64,000 bases of DNA from Marinigracilibium pacificum (GCF_012926615.1 NZ_JABBNU010000003.1:62001-126000); one strand, 5' to 3'. Shown: positions 37,837 through 48,084, counted from the stretch's first letter. The notes: generated from the letters alone by a model not told the origin. Numbers and translations: made by a program.

Positions 37837-38196
37837 ATGAAAACTGCCATCAACATAAATACTCAAGTCTGGAAAAACATTATTCTTTGTTTGATAAAAG
37901 ATAATTGGGTTGTCATTGAAAAATATATGGCCTTTGATGCAGGAATAGATTTTGATTTCCTTATTCTGAAAAAGGGAAATGATAGGATAGTTTTTGGATG
38001 GGATAATTATGAACAAGGAGAAATAAAATGTAAAGATGAGATTTTTGAGTATTTAAGTGGGGAATTTAATATAAACCTTGTTTTCGGAAGACCTAAAAAC
38101 CTAACCTGGAAAATTATATTGATAACCAGAGCATTAACTATTCCTCAAAGATACTTATCTAACCCTTCAAAAAATTTTCATGATTTTTTCGATTGA
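37837..38196 (+). CDS. Hypothetical protein
   Basis: 119-residue cytosolic protein starting MKTAININTQVWKNIILCLIKDNWVVIEKYM, with several aromatic and acidic residues and an LTWKIILITRALTIPQRYLS tail. No family recognised. Positioned alone between the helicase and the esterase; the frame is intact and has no competitor of equal quality on the other strand. Confidence 0.5.
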   Translation: MKTAININTQVWKNIILCLIKDNWVVIEKYMAFDAGIDFDFLILKKGNDRIVFGWDNYEQGEIKCKDEIFEYLSGEFNINLVFGRPKNLTWKIILITRALTIPQRYLSNPSKNFHDFFD

Positions 38197-38236
38197 AATA
38201 GTTAACCTAAATATTATTAGCCAAATAGCTTTTAAA

Positions 38237-38244
38237 TAAATTTG
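38237..38244 (+). promoter_or_regulatory. Possible -7 element for the esterase gene
   Basis: TAAATTTG fits TAnnTTTG and lies 64 bases before the ATG at 38308. No -33 TTTG at the right distance. Confidence 0.3.
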
Positions 38245-38307
38245 CTTTACTAACTTGAGGTAAAATAATTATTTATCAAACCTTATCAACCAGTAAAACC
38301 AAGGATC

Positions 38308-39903
38308 ATGGATACCAAATTCCAAAATCTAATTCCATATATCTTCAGTTGTTTATTTATATTAAATTTCAATCTATCAGCGCAAGAATTTTGGTTAAAA
38401 TCAGGCGAACTTTATCAAAATGTAATATCAGATGCTGAGCTTCATGAATATAAAGTTGAACTAAAAAATGGAATGGCTGTTATTGGATCAATCCAGCAAA
38501 ATGATATTGAAATTCTGATTGACATATATGATCCTAAAGGTTTAAAGGTACAAACTATTGACATCCGGGAACGAAGATCTAGAACTAGTAATATTGACTT
38601 CACTTCGAATTATTCAGGACTATATACCTTTAAAGTTCATCCTGCTAAAGAGGTATCTGATAAAGGAAATTATATCCTTCAAATAGATCAAATATTATCT
38701 ACTTTAGATAACGCCAAAAGAATAGCTAAAAAGGAAATAAAATCAGAGTCAATTTATGTTCTTTGGGAAAAATCACTTTCGGATAGTCTGGCAATTGATG
38801 ACTTTATTAAGAATCAAACTGTCCAACACATTATTGAACCCATTGAAGGTAATGACAAAGAAATGCTGGTTACCTACTTCTGTATTCCAGATGAACATAC
38901 AGAATATGTAATGCAAAGTGGCGGACCTGATTTTTTAGGATTAAGACTTCACCAACTTGGTAATACAAAACTACATTTCACATCTCAGGTTGTTCCTGTT
39001 GATGCCAGGTTTAATTATGGGTTTAATTATTTTAAAGTCTTTAAAGCTGGACTAAACAATGAGGTGATTAAAAGAGATGTTATTCATGCCTACGATGGTA
39101 TTGTGGAAATGCCCAAAGCACCAACACAGCCATTTATAGTTAAGAATAACAATATACCTGAAGGTAAACTAGAAGTAGTTGAATTCCAGAGTGAACATTT
39201 AAAAGAAACAAGAAAAATAACCGTACATATTCCTGCTACCTACTCATCAGCAACATCACATAATTTACTGATTGTATTTGATGGTGAAGCTTACGGAGCA
39301 AGACCAGGAAGAAACTCCCGAATACCCACCCATACCATTCTTGATAATTTATTTGCATCAAATAAGATTACGCCAACAATTACTTTATTGGTTTGGTCAA
39401 TGGGAAAAAGATCAGAAGATCTGATCAATGATGACTTTGGTGATTTTATTGCAGAAGAACTTATTCCATGGGCACGATCTAATTACAATATCTCACCCGG
39501 TGGTTCACATGTTATCCTGGCGGGCTCAAGTCGTGGTGGGTTTGCTTCAAGCTACATAGCTTTTCGTCATTCGGAAGTTATTGGAAATGTCCTTTCCCAA
39601 TCAGGGTCATACTGGATCAAAGGTACTGAAAATGAAAATCATTGGATTTACCCTGAGGATAATGGAAAACTTATAAACTTGTATAAAAGTAGTGAACGAC
39701 TATCTATCAAATTTTATATGGATGTAGGTTTATATGATGCCGGAGCTTCCATGTTAGGCATGAACAGACAGTTTAGAGATATATTAGAATTAAAAGGTTA
39801 TGAAGTAGATTACCACGAATTTAAAGGAGGTCATAGTTATATTAATTGGCAAGGAACTTTATCTGATGGACTTATTTCATTAATCGGTAATGAAAGTAAA
39901 TAA
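38308..39903 (+). CDS. Exported enterochelin-esterase-like hydrolase
   Basis: 531-residue protein with a signal peptide (1-25, ending LSAQ). An N-terminal beta domain (about 30-140) and a middle region precede a Fes/IroD-like alpha/beta hydrolase (about 300-531): LLIVFDGEAYG, the elbow GSSRGG, the Asp region MDVGLYD and the His in GGHSYINWQ complete a triad. Relatives cleave catecholate siderophore esters. No siderophore or TonB-receptor genes adjoin, so a general esterase role is equally possible. Confidence 0.83.
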   Translation: MDTKFQNLIPYIFSCLFILNFNLSAQEFWLKSGELYQNVISDAELHEYKVELKNGMAVIGSIQQNDIEILIDIYDPKGLKVQTIDIRERRSRTSNIDFTSNYSGLYTFKVHPAKEVSDKGNYILQIDQILSTLDNAKRIAKKEIKSESIYVLWEKSLSDSLAIDDFIKNQTVQHIIEPIEGNDKEMLVTYFCIPDEHTEYVMQSGGPDFLGLRLHQLGNTKLHFTSQVVPVDARFNYGFNYFKVFKAGLNNEVIKRDVIHAYDGIVEMPKAPTQPFIVKNNNIPEGKLEVVEFQSEHLKETRKITVHIPATYSSATSHNLLIVFDGEAYGARPGRNSRIPTHTILDNLFASNKITPTITLLVWSMGKRSEDLINDDFGDFIAEELIPWARSNYNISPGGSHVILAGSSRGGFASSYIAFRHSEVIGNVLSQSGSYWIKGTENENHWIYPEDNGKLINLYKSSERLSIKFYMDVGLYDAGASMLGMNRQFRDILELKGYEVDYHEFKGGHSYINWQGTLSDGLISLIGNESK

Positions 39904-40273
39904 GATTTCAAGATAGAAAAACTCAACTTTTAGGAGTTAAAAACACATTTAATAATCTATTATCAAAATATCAATTTTTACACAGCTTGATTATCAAAAA
40001 CATAAGTAACTATAAATCTGACACTTAAATAATCATCCAAAAAAAATCACAATTAAAGGCCCTAAGTATTCTCCTGATTTATTTTGAATATTGAATTTTC
40101 ATCATTTTCTTAGGTTTATTAGGTTTATTAGAAGGTTTGGTTTTCCATCAATAACTACAGAGCTATTATATACATTTTAATTCATTGCACGGTATTAAAG
40201 CAACAAATGGTTACTAATAGATCTGATTATAAATTGAAAACAACACCATTTTGAGTTCAATATATTCTAAATA
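39904..40273. other. Intergenic region
   Basis: 370 AT-rich bases with no gene or clear promoter. The only oddity is a short tandem repeat TTAGGTTTA twice at about 40110-40128. Confidence 0.5.
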
Positions 40274-41389
40274 ATGAGTCCATTTAAAAGACTATTTTCA
40301 TCTAAAAAAACTAAGGTTCAAAAACCAGAAATACTATTGGAGGAATCTTCTCCCTCATGTCCTATCACAGCCATTGTTGAGCAAGATGACCGAGTAGCTT
40401 ATTTTTATTTATGGGGACCTGATAATTCAGATTTCGGAGTCAGATCGTGCTGGATCAGAAACCTTCAGCCCTACTCTGATAAAGATGAAAAATATTTTAT
40501 AAAAGATGGAAATGCCCCGATGATGCATAGTCAATTTTGCAAATTTCCGGAGGGTGAACCCAAACTAGAGAAAGAGGAGTTGGAAATTGTCTGGTTGGAA
40601 GAGGGAGACGGTGCAGCATTGTTATATCGAAATGAAATTTTAGCAATCATTCCAACATGGAGTGGGTATGATGGTTTTTTCGGATATGCCACATCTTGTA
40701 ATGGAGAAGGAGACTTTGCATGGGAGTTAACCAATGATAATGAATTGATATCCAGAGTCGCAGAATCACAAGAGTATTGGGAATCATGGGATCAGGAACC
40801 AGTACCTTTTCAAATTCAACAGCCTGTAATCATTGATGAATACGAGGAAACATTTGGGAAACTGGACAAGTATTATGCCATTGATGGAGAAGAATGGCCT
40901 CCTAGAGGACTTTATTTAAGAACCGGTGAATCGAAAACAATATTTGCTACCGTAGGACTTTCTTTACTTCCCATGCCAATTGTAGAAATGTATGTAGATG
41001 ACAGACTACAATCTAATCGGATTGAACTTGGAATGATGTTAAACTCTTCGTTATCTGAAGATGAGATACAGGGTATTGCAAATTGGTTTAGTTCTAATGC
41101 TCCCATTCCCTGGGCAAATATCACTTTCCTTGGTGAAGGCCATACTATCAGATTCCCTAAAAGTGATAACTCTAAATTAACCTCTGTAATTCTCACAAAT
41201 CAATTAGAAATTCTTCCAAAACCGGAATTAGGGTCTTACCGAAATTCTGACATTACTTTTCTTTGGATGGTTCCAATATCAGAAAAAGAAAGAGACCGAA
41301 TAATTAATAAAGGAAGTGAAGAAATAATTAAAAAATTAAATGCTATAGGTAGTAAGATATTTAATTTATCAAGAGAAGAAGTTGTTTAA
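40274..41389 (+). CDS. Suppressor-of-fused (SUFU) domain protein
   Basis: 371-residue soluble protein. The N-terminal half has WIRNLQPY and SGYDGFFGYATSCNGEGDFAWEL, and the C-terminal part has LPMPIVEMYVDD, ELGMMLNSSLSEDEIQGIANWFSSNAPIPWANITFLGEGHTI and TFLWMVPISEKERD, the classic SUFU block. Bacterial SUFU proteins include immunity proteins of polymorphic toxins and others of unknown role. No toxin gene is adjacent. Confidence 0.78.
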   Translation: MSPFKRLFSSKKTKVQKPEILLEESSPSCPITAIVEQDDRVAYFYLWGPDNSDFGVRSCWIRNLQPYSDKDEKYFIKDGNAPMMHSQFCKFPEGEPKLEKEELEIVWLEEGDGAALLYRNEILAIIPTWSGYDGFFGYATSCNGEGDFAWELTNDNELISRVAESQEYWESWDQEPVPFQIQQPVIIDEYEETFGKLDKYYAIDGEEWPPRGLYLRTGESKTIFATVGLSLLPMPIVEMYVDDRLQSNRIELGMMLNSSLSEDEIQGIANWFSSNAPIPWANITFLGEGHTIRFPKSDNSKLTSVILTNQLEILPKPELGSYRNSDITFLWMVPISEKERDRIINKGSEEIIKKLNAIGSKIFNLSREEVV

Positions 41390-41432
41390 CTAGTTTACTT
41401 TAATAAAAATCCATTTTTTAAACTTAGATTTC

Positions 41433-42044
41433 ATGACTGACTATTTTTTAAGAGCTAAACATTGGCAAATTTTTGTTTTATCATACGGATTACCAATATT
41501 ATGTCAAATGATTTTAATGTCTTCATTGTTTATAACGGTAAGCAAGGGAAACTTTAGTGATCCAACTCAGATATTTGAATATTTCATCTATTATCCGATT
41601 ATAATCCTAATTAGTTCAGGAGTCATTTTTGGCTGGAACTGGTCAATTTCTGTAGGTTTACAAAAGTTTCTTCCTGACAACGTGACATTGAAGGTAAGCA
41701 GGTTTAAAATATTGTATTTTATCCCTTTAATCTATTTTATCATATTCATAATTGGGTTTATATACCTATTCAATTATATGCTTCATTCTCCTAATGAAAC
41801 TCCAGATCCTTCATCATTTATAATTGGTTTTTCTACAATATTTCCAATTCACTTATTCTCAATGTTTTGTATTTTCTACTGTCTATATTTTTGTGCTAAA
41901 ACTATAAAATGCATTGAGCTTCAAAGAGAAGTTAAGTTTTCTGATTTTGTTGGTGAATTTTTCCTTTTATGGTTCTTCCCTATTGGTGTTTGGATTCTAC
42001 AACCAAAGATCAATGAAATAATATCAACAAATAAAAGTACTTGA
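41433..42044 (+). CDS. Hypothetical membrane protein
   Basis: 203-residue protein with four or five hydrophobic helices and a C-terminal FFLLWFFPIGVWILQPKIN segment of a kind seen in other Bacteroidota membrane proteins. No motif gives a function. It follows the SUFU gene by 43 bases and might be cotranscribed. Confidence 0.6.
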   Translation: MTDYFLRAKHWQIFVLSYGLPILCQMILMSSLFITVSKGNFSDPTQIFEYFIYYPIIILISSGVIFGWNWSISVGLQKFLPDNVTLKVSRFKILYFIPLIYFIIFIIGFIYLFNYMLHSPNETPDPSSFIIGFSTIFPIHLFSMFCIFYCLYFCAKTIKCIELQREVKFSDFVGEFFLLWFFPIGVWILQPKINEIISTNKST

Positions 42045-42194
42045 TTTTTATACTTTCAAAAATAGCTTTACAGTAATCAAATAATTAGGTCCGAATTATT
42101 TTACTTTGCGCCCCCATTTTGTTGGGTATAATCAAAAGATGGGCGGAAAGAATTTCCCCTATTCTAGAAAAATCAATTTATAGAAAGCCAAATC

Positions 42195-42764
42195 ATGAAA
42201 AAACTGCAGGACCTGACCAAAGAAGAATGGAATACTCATTTTCCACTTGAATTAGTTGACCATAACCCTGAATGGAAAAACCTTTACCAAAAAGAAAAGG
42301 ATTTGATCCTGAATCATATTGACGAAAAATCAATTCTGAGAATTGAGCATTTTGGAAGTTCATCAATCCCTTCAATAAAATCAAAACCCTACATTGACAT
42401 AATTATTGAAATACCAGAAGTATTATTATTTGATGTGCATCTAATCTCCAAATTTTCTGAAATTGGATATACTCATTTTGTTGTACCAAAAAGAAATGAT
42501 ATAGAGTCCTATTCCTCATTTGGTAAAGGATACAATCTTGAAAATAAAAAAGATCAGATTTTTCATATTCATATGTGCCCAAAGGATAATATAATGTGGA
42601 AACAGATTGAATTTAGAGATTATTTGATAGCTAATAAGGATAGAGCTAAAGCATATGAAAAATTAAAACTTGACCTTATATCTAAGTATCAAAACGACAG
42701 AGGAGCCTACGTATTGGGTAAAACTGATTTTGTTTTTGAAACGTTAGAGTTAGTAAATAGATAA
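42195..42764 (+). CDS. GrpB family protein (UPF0157)
   Basis: 189-residue protein with VDHNPEWKNLYQKEKDLI, EHFGSSSIPSIKSKPYIDIII (nucleotidyltransferase-like Gly-Ser and Asp-x-Asp) and HIHMCPKDN, the GrpB signature. The family has a minimal nucleotidyltransferase fold and no proven reaction; some members are linked to coenzyme A metabolism. Monocistronic. Confidence 0.88.
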   Translation: MKKLQDLTKEEWNTHFPLELVDHNPEWKNLYQKEKDLILNHIDEKSILRIEHFGSSSIPSIKSKPYIDIIIEIPEVLLFDVHLISKFSEIGYTHFVVPKRNDIESYSSFGKGYNLENKKDQIFHIHMCPKDNIMWKQIEFRDYLIANKDRAKAYEKLKLDLISKYQNDRGAYVLGKTDFVFETLELVNR

Positions 42765-42916
42765 ACCTAATCCTTTCTTCAAAAATATATTACTCTATAA
42801 AATAAATTGTATTTCCATTAATAGTTTAAACTTAACCAGAACTATACTTCCGAAGATAATTGTTCGTTTAGTAGCTCCAGTCTTATTACTTTCAGGCTTT
42901 AAATAAAAACTAATTC

Positions 42917-43831
42917 ATGAATCTCAGACTATTAAGAACAGTTATCATCCTTTTTATCAGCTGCTATTCAATTACGATCACAGCACAGCAATCAATTAGC
43001 TTTACGTTTGATGATGGGAACACTGCTAACATATTGAATTACTCATTGGAAGAATGGAACTCATTGATTCTAAATAGCCTTGAAGAGGAGAATATTAAGG
43101 CAGCTTTTTTTGTGAAAACCGAAAATAAAAATACCCTTGAAGGAAAGTATCTTTTAGATTCCTGGAATAACGCCGGCCATCTGATTGCAAATCATACGTA
43201 TTCACATCCTAATTTCAATAACCCAAAAATTAGTGCCGAGAATTTTAGAAGAGAATTATTAATGGCAGATTCATTAATTAATAGCTATAGTAATTATACA
43301 AAGCTTTTCAGGTTTCCATATTTAAAGGAAGGAAATTCACAATCAAAAATAGACAGTATCAGGAATATCCTTAAAGAATATGGGTATTCAAACGGATATG
43401 TCACTATAGATGCATCAGACTGGTATATTGATAGCAGACTTAGAAAACGACTCAAAGAAGATCCAAATGCTGATATTTCCAAATTTAAGCAGTATTACCT
43501 CGATCACATTTATAACAGAGCTTTATATTATGACAGTATTGGAGTTGTACTTACAGGAAGAAATATAAAACATACACTATTGCTTCATCATAACCTTGCT
43601 TCTGCATTGTTTCTTGATGACCTTATCCAAATGTTCAAATCAAAAGGGTGGAATATTATTTCTGCTGAAGAGGCATTTCAAGATCCTATTTTCAAAAATA
43701 TTCCTGAACATGCCGGAGAAAGTCTTATCTGGGCAATGGCCAAAGATTCCGGAAAATTTGAGAATGACTTGAGATATCCGGCTGAAGATAGTCGCTATGA
43801 AAAAGATAAAATGGATGCGCTGGGATTATAG
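42917..43831 (+). CDS. Exported polysaccharide deacetylase (NodB domain)
   Basis: 304-residue protein with a signal peptide (1-24, ending ITAQQ) and a NodB fold. Motif 1 is TFDDG (D32, D33), motif 2 HTYSH (H93, H97), giving the Asp-His-His metal site, with RFPYLKEG as motif 3. It would remove acetyl groups from N-acetylated sugars in the periplasm or outside the cell. The exact polymer is unknown; no synthesis genes adjoin. Confidence 0.88.
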   Translation: MNLRLLRTVIILFISCYSITITAQQSISFTFDDGNTANILNYSLEEWNSLILNSLEEENIKAAFFVKTENKNTLEGKYLLDSWNNAGHLIANHTYSHPNFNNPKISAENFRRELLMADSLINSYSNYTKLFRFPYLKEGNSQSKIDSIRNILKEYGYSNGYVTIDASDWYIDSRLRKRLKEDPNADISKFKQYYLDHIYNRALYYDSIGVVLTGRNIKHTLLLHHNLASALFLDDLIQMFKSKGWNIISAEEAFQDPIFKNIPEHAGESLIWAMAKDSGKFENDLRYPAEDSRYEKDKMDALGL

Positions 43832-44342
43832 TGTTTATTATTAACATCTATCAATTGAAATATTCAGTTAAAAAGACAAATTACCACAACAATCTGTGAA
43901 AAAATTGTAGCATTATTTTAATAAATAATATATACTCGAAATAGTCATAAATCTCTAAAAAGAATTTTCAAACTTTCAAAAACATCATCTCATACCAGCT
44001 CCATTAATAATACATTAATATAATATTTATCCTCTCTTAACATAACTACATCTAAATCAAACAATACAATTAAACTGTATACGATTAAATAACAAATTAC
44101 TTATTTCTCAAAAAGCTCCTTACAAAGCCTGATAATTTTGATTTGACGTTGCGAACAAAATTTTATTTTGTCAAAATTTATTTGTAAACTTGAAACCTAT
44201 TGGTAATAGTCGGATCAGTTAGCATTGTTGTTTCAACCAAACATTGTGTTAGAACTATTCAATTCTACAAACAATCATTCAACATCTAACAGTCTGGCAT
44301 GTGGACTTTCAATCAATCTTTAATCTATAAACCAATCAATTT
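43832..44342. other. Long intergenic region upstream of the secreted M43 protease
   Basis: 511 AT-rich bases with no gene. TAATTTTG at 44133-44140 fits a -7 element, and an inverted repeat ACAAAAT/ATTTTGT (44155-44171) follows. It would give a long leader of about 200 bases. Confidence 0.5.
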
Positions 44343-46949
44343 ATGCTTAAACATTTACTATTGATAGGAATGACAATTTGTATTTCCTATTTCTCTTTTT
44401 CCCAAGAAAGAGCGTGTGCTACTGACCAGGTACATGAAAGATTATTAAAAACCGACCCACAATATGCAAGGCGTCAGGCCGAAATTGAAAAATTGACCAG
44501 ACAGTTTTCAGAAAATTTTGAAACTATGAGGTTATCCGGTGATACAGTAATCATCCCGTGTATTGTACATGTAGTTTATGCCAATTCAAATGAGAACATT
44601 TCTGATGCTCAGGTTCAATCTCAAATTGACAGATTAAATAAAGACTTTAGTGCTACCAACAGTGATTATAATAACACTCCGGCTGAATTTGCAGGGGTGA
44701 GATCTGGTGATACATTCATTAGATTTGAGCTGATCGAGACCAAAAGGTATGCCAATTCACGTGATACCTGGGGTACAAACGACCTTGTAAAATCAACCTA
44801 CCCTCCTATCGAACCAGCTCGTATTTTAAATATGTGGGTTGCTGATATCGGTGGTGGAATTCTTGGTTATGCACAGTTTCCCGGAGGTAATCCGGCAACT
44901 GACGGTGTTGTTATGTCGCCACAATATTTTGGTGATGCTACAGCTCCGGGCGGATCTAATTTCTTTTTATCAGCACCATTTGACAGAGGACGTACCGCAA
45001 CTCATGAAGTTGGTCACTGGTTAAACCTTCGCCACATCTGGGGTGATGGTAACTGTAATGCTGATGACTTTGTAAGTGACACTCCTGTTGCAGGAAACCC
45101 TAACTATGGCTGTCCTGCTGCTGGCACAAACAGCTGCCCTAATAATCCGGGTAATGACATGTTCATGAACTACATGGACTATGTAGACGATGCTTGTATG
45201 TTTATGTTCTCTGCTGGTCAGGATAACCGTATGCAGGCTACATTTGCTAACGGTGGCGGTCGCGAAGGATTCTTATTAGACCCAGTATATAACCCAGGTG
45301 GCAACCCTCCTGATGAATTTACTTGTTCAGGTACAGTAACAAGCTTTCCTTACAATCAAAGCTTTGAAAGTGGTATAGGAAACTGGACTCAGGACACAAG
45401 TGATGATTTAAACTGGACAAGACAAAGTGGTGGTACACCATCATCAAGTACTGGTCCTTCATCAGCAAATGATGGTAGTTTCTATATGTACATAGAATCT
45501 TCAAGCCCTAACTACCCTTCAAAAGTAGGAAGACTGGAAAGCCCTTGTTTTGATCTTACTGGTGAAACAACTGCAACTTTCAGTTTCGATTACCACATGT
45601 ACGGTTCAGCAATGGGATCACTTGCAGTACAAGCTATCACTGACGGTGGCGACTGGACAACGATATGGTCTTTAAGTGGAAACCAAGGTAATAGCTGGGC
45701 ATCGGCAAGTATTAATATGAGTTCTTACCTTGGTGAAACTGTTAAATTAAGATTTGTTGGTACAACAGGTTCTTCATATACCTCTGATATTTCCATTGAT
45801 AAAATAAGCATGACTACTGCGGGTACTCCTGGTGGACTAAATTGTTCTTCAACTGAAACTATCGGATACAGCGAAAGTTTTGAAGGCAATTTTGGTGGAT
45901 GGACCCAGGTAAGCGGAGATGACTTCGACTGGACAAACCAAAGTGGTGGAACACCATCAAGTAATACTGGTCCGTCTTCAGCATTTGCAGGAAGCAACTA
46001 TATTTATATTGAGGCTTCAAACCCTAATAACCCATCAAAAGTTGCTCAAATAGAAGGTCCTTGTTTTGACCTAAGTTCTGCTTCTACAGCAGTATTCTCT
46101 TTTAGCTACCACATGTATGGTGCTGCAAGCATGGGTAATTTGGAGCTACAGGCAACAACAGATGGAAATACCTGGAGCAGTATCTGGAGCAAATCAGGTA
46201 ACCAGGGTAATAACTGGCTACAGGCTGAAGTTAATTTAGCAGCTTATTTAGGTGATAAAGTAAAACTAAAATTCATTGGTACAACTGGCGATACCTGGCA
46301 AAGTGATATTGCAATTGACGCACTAAGTCTAAGCTCTTCAACCACTACCCCTCCTGATACTACAACTACTGTAGCGACTCTCTCAATAACATTTGATAAT
46401 TATCCTGAAGAAACTCGTTGGGAAATCCTTGATGGATCTACAATTATTGCTTCAGGAGGAACCTATGGCTCTCAACCTGATGGTTCTACACTTACTCAAA
46501 ACATTGAGCTAAGCAATGGTTGTTATGATTTTGTAATTTATGATTCCTACGGTGATGGTATCTGCTGTTCATATGGTAACGGTTCTTACTCACTTACAGC
46601 TAACGGAGTTACTTTAGCTTCTGGCGGATCATTTGGATCAAGTGAGACTACAAACTTCTGCGTTGGTGGTAGCGCCAGAACAACAAAAGTATCTGTATCC
46701 AGAGAAGGTTCTTCATCAAATGGATTCGCCGTTTATCCAATACCTGCATCTGAAAGACTTAAAGTTTATACAGGTAAAATGGAAAATCCTGAGTTTACGA
46801 TCATGACTACTACTGGTCAAATCTGGAAACAAGGTGTATTAAACAATACTTATAATGAAATCAATGTTTCAGATCTTGATGCCGGACTTTATATCCTTAG
46901 AGTAACCGACGGAGAGAATGTGTTAACTAACAGGATACTAATCAAATAA
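44343..46949 (+). CDS. Secreted M43 metalloprotease with tandem MAM-like domains and T9SS type A signal
   Basis: 868 residues. Signal peptide (1-20, ending SFSQ), then the M43 catalytic domain with zinc motif HEVGHWLNLRH (221-231) and the Met-turn region FMNYMDYVDDACMFMFS. Two MAM-like adhesion domains (about 335-495 and 503-660) are duplicates: both read FxGxxNW/GGW, GGTPSSxTGPSSA, SPCFDL/GPCFDL and SGNQGNxW. Next is a small beta domain (about 675-775). The last 70 residues (VYPIPASERL to LTNRILIK) are the type A T9SS tail. The protein is predicted to be exported by the T9SS and to cut extracellular protein. A terminator follows. Confidence 0.93.
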   Translation: MLKHLLLIGMTICISYFSFSQERACATDQVHERLLKTDPQYARRQAEIEKLTRQFSENFETMRLSGDTVIIPCIVHVVYANSNENISDAQVQSQIDRLNKDFSATNSDYNNTPAEFAGVRSGDTFIRFELIETKRYANSRDTWGTNDLVKSTYPPIEPARILNMWVADIGGGILGYAQFPGGNPATDGVVMSPQYFGDATAPGGSNFFLSAPFDRGRTATHEVGHWLNLRHIWGDGNCNADDFVSDTPVAGNPNYGCPAAGTNSCPNNPGNDMFMNYMDYVDDACMFMFSAGQDNRMQATFANGGGREGFLLDPVYNPGGNPPDEFTCSGTVTSFPYNQSFESGIGNWTQDTSDDLNWTRQSGGTPSSSTGPSSANDGSFYMYIESSSPNYPSKVGRLESPCFDLTGETTATFSFDYHMYGSAMGSLAVQAITDGGDWTTIWSLSGNQGNSWASASINMSSYLGETVKLRFVGTTGSSYTSDISIDKISMTTAGTPGGLNCSSTETIGYSESFEGNFGGWTQVSGDDFDWTNQSGGTPSSNTGPSSAFAGSNYIYIEASNPNNPSKVAQIEGPCFDLSSASTAVFSFSYHMYGAASMGNLELQATTDGNTWSSIWSKSGNQGNNWLQAEVNLAAYLGDKVKLKFIGTTGDTWQSDIAIDALSLSSSTTTPPDTTTTVATLSITFDNYPEETRWEILDGSTIIASGGTYGSQPDGSTLTQNIELSNGCYDFVIYDSYGDGICCSYGNGSYSLTANGVTLASGGSFGSSETTNFCVGGSARTTKVSVSREGSSSNGFAVYPIPASERLKVYTGKMENPEFTIMTTTGQIWKQGVLNNTYNEINVSDLDAGLYILRVTDGENVLTNRILIK

Positions 46950-46971
46950 TTTGATTTTCTATATAAAGGAG

Positions 46972-47001
46972 GCCGTCCCATGAAAGTGGGGCGGCTTTTT
47001 T
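46972..47001 (+). terminator. Intrinsic terminator of the M43/MAM gene
   Basis: Stem GCCGTCCCA (46972-46980) with TGGGGCGGC (46987-46995), one G-T wobble, 6-base loop, then six T. Confidence 0.92.
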
Positions 47002-47120
47002 CATGTCTATAATTTAAAATCTCAATACCCTATTGGAATTTGTAGATTTGATTCAGATATTACCTATCCAAAAGCTAAAATTTAAGTAAATACAACCATT
47101 TTTTTAAACCATAACTCCTG

Positions 47121-47672
47121 ATGAGTAATTTAGAATTCATTATTGAATTAATAGATAAACTGATATGGCCAGCGACTCTATTATTTCTATTCTTTCTGTT
47201 GAAAAAGCCTATTAGAGAATTAATTCCCTTTGTTTCAAAAGCCAAATTCAGTGAATTGGAACTGGAATTTGATAGAAAAATGGAAAAAATAAAAATAGAA
47301 GCAGAAATGGAATTTGAAAACCAGTCTCCCGATTACAAAACCTCATTAATTGAGCTTGCTCATGATATGCCAAGTTCATCGATTTTGGAAGCATGGAAGG
47401 TTATTGAAAGCAAAACAGAAGCATTGATACTAAAATCAAATCCTAATATAGACCTTAACAAACCTTCCAGATATAAGCTCATGCAGGATACTCTTGAAGG
47501 AAATCACTTACTGGAAACTAAAAAAATTAAAATATTTGATGATTTGAGGCAAATAAGAAACAAAGTGGCTCATGTACCGGACTATGTAGTCACGAAAGAA
47601 CAAGCTATAAATTATATCTCCATTGCAATTAAACTAATAGATTTTCTTGATGAAGAATTAAAATCAAATTAA
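47121..47672 (+). CDS. Membrane-anchored HEPN-like protein
   Basis: 183-residue protein. A hydrophobic helix (about 12-27, LIWPATLLFLFFLLKK) is followed by a charged coiled segment (about 42-66) and a helical domain with R146-N-K-V-A-H151. This R-x4-H motif, within LRQIRNKVAHVPDYVVTKEQA, is the HEPN RNase pattern; DUF4145-like proteins also have it. No antitoxin or nucleotidyltransferase gene adjoins. RNase activity is inference. Confidence 0.6.
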   Translation: MSNLEFIIELIDKLIWPATLLFLFFLLKKPIRELIPFVSKAKFSELELEFDRKMEKIKIEAEMEFENQSPDYKTSLIELAHDMPSSSILEAWKVIESKTEALILKSNPNIDLNKPSRYKLMQDTLEGNHLLETKKIKIFDDLRQIRNKVAHVPDYVVTKEQAINYISIAIKLIDFLDEELKSN

Positions 47673-48084
47673 TAGTACAAAATCACTTTCAAATACAAAA
47701 ATGAACAAGCCTTTTTGCGCTATGAATTGTGCTTTGAAAAATTAAAAAGCACTCCCTCTGCCCCCATAAACAATTGAATCAAAAGCAATTACACAAAATT
47801 TTATTTCATAAAATCGAAATATTTCAGTACATTATAAAGTCAATATTTATTTTCCATATAAAATAAATGCAAAATCTTTATAACCATACCCGATTGATTG
47901 CAGTAAAACCCTTTAGCCTACAAGGAGTGCAACCAATCTTTGACAACTAGAACTTCCTTCTTAAATTCTTCTACTAAATCACTATTTTCAGCAATTTTCA
48001 ATCGTAATTTAACTATTTATTAGATCGATTATTTTGTCTGAAGAATAGCCCTATTATTATTCTATAACCAAAATTCATACTACC
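47673..48084. other. Intergenic region upstream of the cyanophycinase gene
   Basis: 412 AT-rich bases with no gene or clear promoter. It holds the 14-mer ACAAAATTTTATTT (47793-47806), also found upstream of the other type A cargo at 44155-44168. Confidence 0.5.
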
